Shown: positions 51,411 to 56,537 of the stretch, piece after piece
Layout of the letters: the number at the start of each line of letters is the position of its first letter
Numbering within the stretch: position 1 is the first letter of the stretch
From: Streptomyces africanus
GTDB lineage: Bacteria; Actinomycetota; Actinomycetes; Streptomycetales; Streptomycetaceae
Assembly (NCBI RefSeq): GCF_002150735.1
Contig: NZ_MUKA01000230.1
Coordinates: 1-56,537 of the forward strand
Direction of reading: 5' to 3'
Length of the DNA stretch: 56,537 nucleotides
Notes under the pieces: model-generated
The model's database searches: none
The model's input: the letters and a program-made list of their open reading frames with translations, nothing else
Told to the model about the DNA's origin: nothing
Position numbers and translations under genes: made by a program

Positions 51411-52694
51411 ATGCAAATGCTGAAAGGTTCAAATACTCCGGTGCCCACCTCGGCGCTGCGCGTGGAATTGGGCTGGCGGGCCGGCCCGGGGGTGCCCGAC
51501 GCCGACGCCTCCGCTTTGCTGCTGGTAAGCGGCAAGGTCCGCTCGGACGCGGACTTCGTCTTCTACAACCAGCCCGCGCACTCCTCCGGCGCGATCCGGC
51601 ACGAGGGCAAGCGGAACACCGACGGCCGGGTGACCGACACGCTCCTCGTCGACCTCACGCGCGTGGAGCCCGCGATCGAGACGGTCGTCCTCGCCGCCTC
51701 CGCCGACGGCGGCGCCTTCGGCCAGGTCCCGGGGCTGTACATCGAGGTCCAGGACACCATGCGGGGAACGCCGGTCGCCCGCTTCGACAACCCGGGCGCC
51801 ACCACCGAAACCGCTTTCGTGCTCGGCGAGTTCTACCGCCGCCAGGGCGCCTGGAAGTTCCGCGCCGTCGGCCAGGGCTACAGCAGCGGACTCGAAGGAC
51901 TGGCCACGGACTACGGCATCACGGTGGACGAACCGCAGCAGGCGGCCCCGACTCCGGTCGCGGCTCCCGCGCCGCCCGTGGCCGCCCCCTCGGCGTACAC
52001 GAGGCCGGTGGCCCCGCCCCCGCCGGCCGCACCTCCGGCGGCACCGCCCGAGCCCGTCCGCCTCACCAAGGTGACGCTCACCAAGGCGGCCCCCTCGGTG
52101 TCGCTCACCAAGCAGGGCGGCACCTCGGGCGCCCTGCTCGTGAACCTCAACTGGCAGGTGCGCAAGCAGTTCTCGGGGTGGAGCAGCAAGTTCGGCCGCC
52201 CGGCCGCGATGCACTCCGACCTCGACCTGGACCTGTGCGCGCTGTACGAACTCACCGACGGCAGCAAGGGCGTCGTACAGGCCCTCGGCAACGCTTTCGG
52301 GGCGCTGCACCAGCCTCCGTACATCCACCTCGACGGCGACGACCGCACCGGCGCCGTGTCGACCGGTGAGAACCTCACCGTCAACCTCGACCACAAGAAC
52401 GCCTTCCGGCGCATCCTCGTCTTCGTCACCATCTACGAAGGCGCCCGTTCGTTCGCCGACCTGAACGCCACCGTCACCCTCCAGCCGCAGCACGGCGCCC
52501 CCGTGGAGTTCTTCCTCGACGAGTGCACCGTCCCCTCGCCCGTGTGCGCGCTCGCCCTCATCACCAACACGGGCACCGACCTCGTCGTACAGCGCGAGGC
52601 GCGCTACCTCGTCCCCGAGCGAGGGGTGAGCCCGCAGCGGACCGTCGACTACGCCTACGGGTGGGGCATGAACTGGACCCCCGGCAGGAAGTGA
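51411..52694 (+). CDS. Double TerD-domain protein (TerA-like)
   Basis: A 427-residue tellurium-resistance-type protein. TerD domain 1 covers about residues 14-175 (LGWRAGPGVPDADASALLLV, HSSGAIRHEGKRNTDGRVTD). A Pro/Ala linker (about 183-220) leads to domain 2 (KGVVQALGNAFG, ALHQPPYIHLDGDDRTGAVS) with DLDLDLCALYELTDGSKG, the calcium-binding acidic motif. Domain 1 lacks the DxDxD form (it has PDADASALLL). Domain order and linker are as in TerA. TerD proteins act in stress and signalling scaffolds at the membrane. ATG 51411 was chosen; ATG 51399 and 51417 are in frame. Confidence 0.87.
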   Translation: MQMLKGSNTPVPTSALRVELGWRAGPGVPDADASALLLVSGKVRSDADFVFYNQPAHSSGAIRHEGKRNTDGRVTDTLLVDLTRVEPAIETVVLAASADGGAFGQVPGLYIEVQDTMRGTPVARFDNPGATTETAFVLGEFYRRQGAWKFRAVGQGYSSGLEGLATDYGITVDEPQQAAPTPVAAPAPPVAAPSAYTRPVAPPPPAAPPAAPPEPVRLTKVTLTKAAPSVSLTKQGGTSGALLVNLNWQVRKQFSGWSSKFGRPAAMHSDLDLDLCALYELTDGSKGVVQALGNAFGALHQPPYIHLDGDDRTGAVSTGENLTVNLDHKNAFRRILVFVTIYEGARSFADLNATVTLQPQHGAPVEFFLDECTVPSPVCALALITNTGTDLVVQREARYLVPERGVSPQRTVDYAYGWGMNWTPGRK

Positions 52695-52722
52695 CTCCCC
52701 CCGGCGGCCGTGAGCGCGGCCG

Positions 52723-53898
52723 TCAGCCCTCCTCGGGCACGGCGTCGGGACGGGCGTAGGTGCGGCCCTTCCAGGCGGCGCCGCGTCCCCGGTAGTGCTG
52801 CACCGCCGAGTCGGCCGTCATGAGGAGATAGAGGAACGCGGTGAACGGCAGCAGGGGAGCGAGCCACAGCGGCTGCCGGTAGTAGCGGAGCATCGGGACG
52901 TACGTCCCCGTCATCACGAGCCAGGCCGACGCTCCCGCGACCGCTGCCGCCGCGTTCCCCGTCACCAGGCCGGCGGCGACCGCCACGGGCGGCACCAGAT
53001 ACACCAGGGCCAGCCCGGCGACGGTCCCGGCCAGCAGCAGGGGGTTGTGCCGCAGCTGGGCGTACGCGCTGCGCGACACCATCCGCCACAGGTCCCCCAG
53101 CCGCGGATACGGCCGGACACTGTCCACCCGGTCGGCCAGCCCCAGCCAGACACGGCCGCCGCCGCCCTTCACCGCCCGCGCGAGGGCCACGTCGTCGATC
53201 ACGGCGTGCCGGATCGCGTCCGGGATCCGCGCCCGTGCGGCGGCCTCCGCCCGCAGCAGGACGCAGCCACCGGCCGCGGCCGCCGTCCGGGTCCCCTTTC
53301 TGCCGATCCGGCGGAAGGGGTAGAGCTGCGCGAAGAAATAGACGAAGGCCGGCACGACGAGCCGCTCCCAGGTGCTCTCCACCCGCAGCCGGGCCATCTG
53401 CGAGACGACGTCGAACCCGCCCGTACGGGCCGCCGCCACCAGTTCCCGCAGGCTGTCCGGCGCGTGCGCGATGTCGGCGTCCGTCAGCAGCAGGTACTCG
53501 GGGTCACGCGCGCGGGCCAGGCCGATGCCGTGCCGCACCGCCCACAGCTTGCCGGTCCAGCCGGCGGGCGGCTCGCCCGGCGAGCCCACCGTCAGCGGCA
53601 GCCCGCCATGCCGGCGCGCCAGATCACGCGCCAGGTCACCGGTGCCGTCCGTACTGCCGTCGTCGACGAGGAAGATCTCCGCGCGCCCCGGATAGTCCTG
53701 CCCGAGCAGCGACGGCAGCGCGTCGGGCAGCACCGCCGCCTCGTCGCGGGCCGGGACGACGACGCACACGGACGGCCACGCGTCCGGTTCCCGGCGCGGC
53801 GGCAGTCGCACATCCGTGCGCCAGAAGAAGCCCTGACAGAGCAGCAGCCACAGCCAGGCGAGAAGTGATCCAGCGGCAGTCCACACAACGGCGCTCAC
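52723..53898 (-). CDS. HpnB-like family 2 glycosyltransferase
   Basis: A 391-residue membrane glycosyltransferase. The GT2 domain has VCVVVPARDEAAVLPDAL, FLVDDGSTDGTGDLAR, and TDADIAHAPDSLRELV (DxD-type). PPAGWTGKLWAVRHGI and RTAAAAGGCVLLRAEA closely follow the hopene-associated HpnB pattern. One membrane segment lies at the N-terminus (LLAWLWLLLCQGF) and three or four at the C-terminus. It probably glycosylates a lipid carrier or hopanoid; no other hopanoid gene lies in the window. The start is GTG 53898. Converges on the TerD gene. Confidence 0.85.
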   Translation of the reverse strand: MSAVVWTAAGSLLAWLWLLLCQGFFWRTDVRLPPRREPDAWPSVCVVVPARDEAAVLPDALPSLLGQDYPGRAEIFLVDDGSTDGTGDLARDLARRHGGLPLTVGSPGEPPAGWTGKLWAVRHGIGLARARDPEYLLLTDADIAHAPDSLRELVAAARTGGFDVVSQMARLRVESTWERLVVPAFVYFFAQLYPFRRIGRKGTRTAAAAGGCVLLRAEAAARARIPDAIRHAVIDDVALARAVKGGGGRVWLGLADRVDSVRPYPRLGDLWRMVSRSAYAQLRHNPLLLAGTVAGLALVYLVPPVAVAAGLVTGNAAAAVAGASAWLVMTGTYVPMLRYYRQPLWLAPLLPFTAFLYLLMTADSAVQHYRGRGAAWKGRTYARPDAVPEEG

Positions 53899-53955
53899 GC
53901 GCGCAGTCTGCCCCACCGGAACGGCCCGGCACCGCTCATCGTCTATCGTGATCGG

Positions 53956-54741
53956 GTGAAGATCGCGCTCATGGACTCCGGAATCGGTCTGCTGGCGGCC
54001 ACCGCCGCGGTTCGGCGGCTGCGCCCCGACGCCGATCTCGTACTCTCCCTGGACCCCGACGGCATGCCGTGGGGCCCGCGGACCCCGGAAGACCTGACCG
54101 AGCGCGCCCTGGCCGTCGCCGAGGCCGCCGCCGCGCGCCGCCCCGACGCCCTGATCGTCGGCTGCAACACCGCGACCGTGCACGCGCTCACCGCCCTGCG
54201 CGCCCGCCTCGAACCGGGTCTTCCGGTGATCGGCACCGTCCCGGCGATCAAGCCGGCCGCGGCCGGCGGCGGACACCTCGCCATCTGGGCGACCCCGGCC
54301 ACCACCGGCAGCACGTACCAGCGGAACCTGATCCGGGACTTCGCCGGCGGCGTCCCCGTCACCGAGGTGCCCTGCTGGGGTCTCGCCGAGGCCGTCGAAC
54401 GCGCGGACGAGGCGGCGATCGACGCCGCCGTGTCCGCGGCCGCCGCCCTGACTCCGGACGAGGTGACCACCGTCGTCCTGGGCTGCACGCACTACGAACT
54501 GGTCGCCGAGCGCATCCGGGCCGCCGTCCAGCGCCCCGGCCGGCCGCCCCTCGTGCTGCACGGCTCCGCGGGCGCCGTGGCCGCGCAGGCCCTGCGCCGG
54601 CTCGGCGAGCAGCCCGCGACGGGCGCCACGCCGCACGGCAGCCTGACCGTCCTGCTGAGCGGACGCGAGGGTGCGTTGCCCGCACCCGCCCTGGCCTACG
54701 CCGAAGGACGGCTGTTGCAGGCGGTCACGCCGGCTCGCTGA
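53956..54741 (+). CDS. Aspartate/glutamate racemase-family protein
   Basis: A 261-residue protein with the two catalytic cysteines of the Asp/Glu racemase fold in LIVGCNTATVHAL (Cys about 74) and VVLGCTHYELVAERI (Cys about 177), as in glutamate racemase MurI. The N-terminal MurI signature DSGVGG is DSGIGLLA here, and the sequence is shorter and Ala-rich. It could be a second glutamate racemase or a related enzyme. GTG 53956 has no obvious ribosome site. Confidence 0.82.
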   Translation: MKIALMDSGIGLLAATAAVRRLRPDADLVLSLDPDGMPWGPRTPEDLTERALAVAEAAAARRPDALIVGCNTATVHALTALRARLEPGLPVIGTVPAIKPAAAGGGHLAIWATPATTGSTYQRNLIRDFAGGVPVTEVPCWGLAEAVERADEAAIDAAVSAAAALTPDEVTTVVLGCTHYELVAERIRAAVQRPGRPPLVLHGSAGAVAAQALRRLGEQPATGATPHGSLTVLLSGREGALPAPALAYAEGRLLQAVTPAR

Positions 54742-54830
54742 CCGGAACCGTCACCCGGCGTCGTCGGCGGGCCGCATCACCCGTGCCGTCGCCGTACTGG
54801 ATCCGCCCTGCCGCCCGGCCGGCTTAGTAA

Positions 54831-54858
54831 CGCTCCGCCACGAGGTACCAGCGGAGCG
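54831..54858. promoter_or_regulatory. Inverted repeat upstream of the PH-like gene
   Basis: CGCTCCGC (54831-54838) and GCGGAGCG (54851-54858) with a 12-base loop. It is flanked by TAGTAAC (54825-54831) and GAGTAACC (54865-54872). TAACCT at 54868-54873 ends seven bases before the ATG and could be a -10 box giving a leaderless message. Confidence 0.45.
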
Positions 54859-54880
54859 AAACCTGAGTAACCTCATAGGC

Positions 54881-55435
54881 ATGAGGGACCACCGCCACGG
54901 CGAGAAAGCTCCCCACGCGCACACCGACGTCTGGACCGGCAGGGCCACCAACCGCGTCCAGTGGCTGCTGGCGCTCATCGGCGCCGCCTGCATGGCACTG
55001 GGCATCGAACTGGCCGTCGACTCGGCCTGGACGTCCGGCATCGCCCCCTTGGCCATGGCCGTCGTCGGCTGCATCGCCGCCGGGCTGCTGGTCCTGTTCG
55101 GAACGCTCGCCTTCGTGCACGTCGCCCTCCGGGTCGACCAGGAGCACCTCGAGGTGCGCTGCGGCCACATCGGAGTGCCCCGCCGCCGTATCCCGCTCTC
55201 CCAGGTGGCGGGCGCCACGTACATCTCGCACGTCACTCCCCGCCACTGGGGTGGCTGGGGCTATCGATGGCGGCCGGAGATGGGCACCGCGGTGGTCGTG
55301 CGACGGGGTGAGGGCGTCGTGCTGGAGCTGTGGGACGGACACACCTTCACGATCACCGTGGACGACGCGGAGGCGGCCGTACAGGTGATCAAGGCGCGGC
55401 TGGGGCGGACCAAGCCGGGCGCCCCCGCACACTGA
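54881..55435 (+). CDS. Membrane protein with PH-like domain (DUF3093-like)
   Basis: A 184-residue protein with a His-rich start (RDHRHGEKAPHAHTD), two membrane segments (WLLALIGAACMALGIELAV and IAPLAMAVVGCIAAGLLVLF) and a C-terminal beta domain with LEVRCGHIGVPRRRIPLSQV and GTAVVVRRGEGVVLELWDG then FTITVDDAEAAVQVI, as in bacterial PH-like membrane proteins. The function is unknown. ATG 54881 has no ribosome site, in keeping with a leaderless message. Confidence 0.78.
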   Translation: MRDHRHGEKAPHAHTDVWTGRATNRVQWLLALIGAACMALGIELAVDSAWTSGIAPLAMAVVGCIAAGLLVLFGTLAFVHVALRVDQEHLEVRCGHIGVPRRRIPLSQVAGATYISHVTPRHWGGWGYRWRPEMGTAVVVRRGEGVVLELWDGHTFTITVDDAEAAVQVIKARLGRTKPGAPAH

Positions 55436-55447
55436 GCGGACGTCCGG

Positions 55448-56536
55448 TCACCACGCCGGAGTCCGTCCGGCGCCCCGGGGACGCGCGTCCGGTGTGCGGC
55501 TCGACGGTTCGTCGGTGAGCGGCCGGGCCGTGGCCATGCCCGCCAGCAGGCCCGCACCGACCGACACCGCGGTGAAGCTGAGCGCGTTGCCGATCGCGGC
55601 GATGACCGCGAGCGCCGTCAGGGCCGCGCCCGCGGTGAGCGCCACCGGGGTCGGGCGCGGGCTGCGCCACAGCGCGTACAGCACCCAGCCGAACGCCGCC
55701 GCCAGCAGGGCCACACCCACGATCCCCTGTTCGGCCGCCTGCTGCAGGGGTGCCGAGTGGGGCTTGCCGTCGGACAGCAGTGACTGCGCGGACGTCTGGC
55801 TCAGCTCCCCGAAGCGCCCGGGGCCGACGCCCAGGGCGGCGTCGTCGCGCAGCAGCTGCCATGCGTCCTGCCAGAGCCGGACGCGGTGCGGTGTCAGCCG
55901 CTCGTCGAGGGCGGCCGCGTGCCCGCCCGGTACGGCCCGCGCCGCGACCGCCCACGTCAGCCCGGTCACCAGGACGGCGACCGCGCCCAGGACGGCGAGG
56001 CCCGCGCCGCGGTGACGGGTGCGGCCGGCGGCCAGCGAACACAACAGCACCGCGACGGAGGCGACGCATCCGGTGGCCGAGCCGAGCACGGCCGCCAGCA
56101 CCGCGGCACCGGCGGCCGGCACCCGCAGGGCGAACCGCACCGCCGGAAGACGAGCGGCCCAGGCCGCGCAGCACGCGGCACCGGCCGACAGCGTCAGCAC
56201 GGCGGCCGTCGCCCCCGCATGCCCCAGAGGTGTGGTGATCTGCGGGCCAGGCGCGAGGTGCGGCACGGCCACGGTCAGCCCGATACCGGCCAGGGCCCCG
56301 GCGCAGGGCGCGCCGACCGGCAGAACCGCCCCGCCGATCCGCCCGGCGGCGTACCCGGCCGCCACGGCCAGCACCGCGAGCAGCACACCCTCGGGCCGGC
56401 CGTCGTGCATCGCCGCCGTGACCAGCGACCAGCCGGCACAGGCCCCCAGCACCACGACGCCGGCGGCGTCCACCACGATGCGTCTCTCACCGTCCGCGTC
56501 CTGACCGGACACGGACGTCAGCCCACTGGAACCCAC
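55448..56536 (-). CDS. O-antigen ligase/polymerase-like membrane protein (may extend past edge)
   Basis: At least 362 residues with about ten Ala/Val/Leu-rich hydrophobic segments and the Wzy_C-type exposed loop RVRLWQDAWQLLRDDAALGV then GPGRFGELSQ, followed by HSAPLQQAAEQGIVG, the signature of O-antigen ligase-family proteins. It would join or polymerise surface sugars outside the membrane. The first GTG in the window lies at 56536, one base from the edge, so the true start may lie beyond the window. No glycan cluster is adjacent apart from the HpnB-like gene 1.5 kb away. Confidence 0.8.
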   Translation of the reverse strand: MGSSGLTSVSGQDADGERRIVVDAAGVVVLGACAGWSLVTAAMHDGRPEGVLLAVLAVAAGYAAGRIGGAVLPVGAPCAGALAGIGLTVAVPHLAPGPQITTPLGHAGATAAVLTLSAGAACCAAWAARLPAVRFALRVPAAGAAVLAAVLGSATGCVASVAVLLCSLAAGRTRHRGAGLAVLGAVAVLVTGLTWAVAARAVPGGHAAALDERLTPHRVRLWQDAWQLLRDDAALGVGPGRFGELSQTSAQSLLSDGKPHSAPLQQAAEQGIVGVALLAAAFGWVLYALWRSPRPTPVALTAGAALTALAVIAAIGNALSFTAVSVGAGLLAGMATARPLTDEPSSRTPDARPRGAGRTPAW

Positions 56537-56537
56537 C

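Overview
The window looks like a piece of a Streptomyces (or close relative) chromosome. GC is very high, GTG starts are common, genes are packed in ATGA-overlapping operons, and families typical of the genus are present. TTA, the rare leucine codon read by the bldA tRNA, was seen in only three genes. I saw no rRNA, tRNA, CRISPR array, transposase or phage gene.

1-6 kb: the end of an unidentified gene, a TctC-TctB-TctA carboxylate uptake operon, a hemerythrin-like protein, and a secreted TAP-type peptidase whose second codon is TTA. 6-13 kb: one long operon (Gfo/Idh/MocA oxidoreductase, DUF6807, cupin, sugar ABC binding protein, two permeases, YesL-like protein) behind a housekeeping-type promoter and a LacI-type operator. 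It has no ABC ATPase, so a shared MsiK-type ATPase is likely. 13-14 kb: a PAP2 phosphatase whose 3' end is copied as an out-of-phase tandem array.

14-18.4 kb: copper module. copZ-copA and a His-rich exported protein diverge from two facing promoters, each with a CsoR-like operator in its spacer. 18.4-22.5 kb: a 1349-residue protein joining NB-ARC, TPRs and a C-terminal HExxH domain of the peptide-hydroxylase type, with two TTA codons. This is the most unusual gene. 22.6-29.5 kb: GH15 glucosidase, SIS isomerase plus class II aldolase operon, rRNA methyltransferase-like protein, AlkB, ROK regulator. 29.5-33.8 kb: TetR-MFS pair sharing an operator motif, then SDR, beta-hydroxyacid dehydrogenase-like and PPOX proteins.

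33.8-39.7 kb: TetR-DUF4865-phosphotriesterase-like operon, and a SHOCT / ABC ATPase / FtsX permease operon. 39.7-43.7 kb: HATPase anti-sigma-like protein, small conserved protein, an array of inverted 11-mers in front of a Cds1-like PLP enzyme, SRPBCC protein, DeoR regulator. 44-56.5 kb: a membrane protein with a hydrolase fold split by its membrane domain, a beta-helix/AAA+ fusion, an Rv1733c-like protein, MOSC protein, DUF6643-like protein, double-TerD protein, HpnB-like glycosyltransferase, Asp/Glu racemase-like protein, a PH-like membrane protein and an O-antigen ligase-like protein at the edge.

All assignments come from reading motifs and family resemblance; no database search was run.
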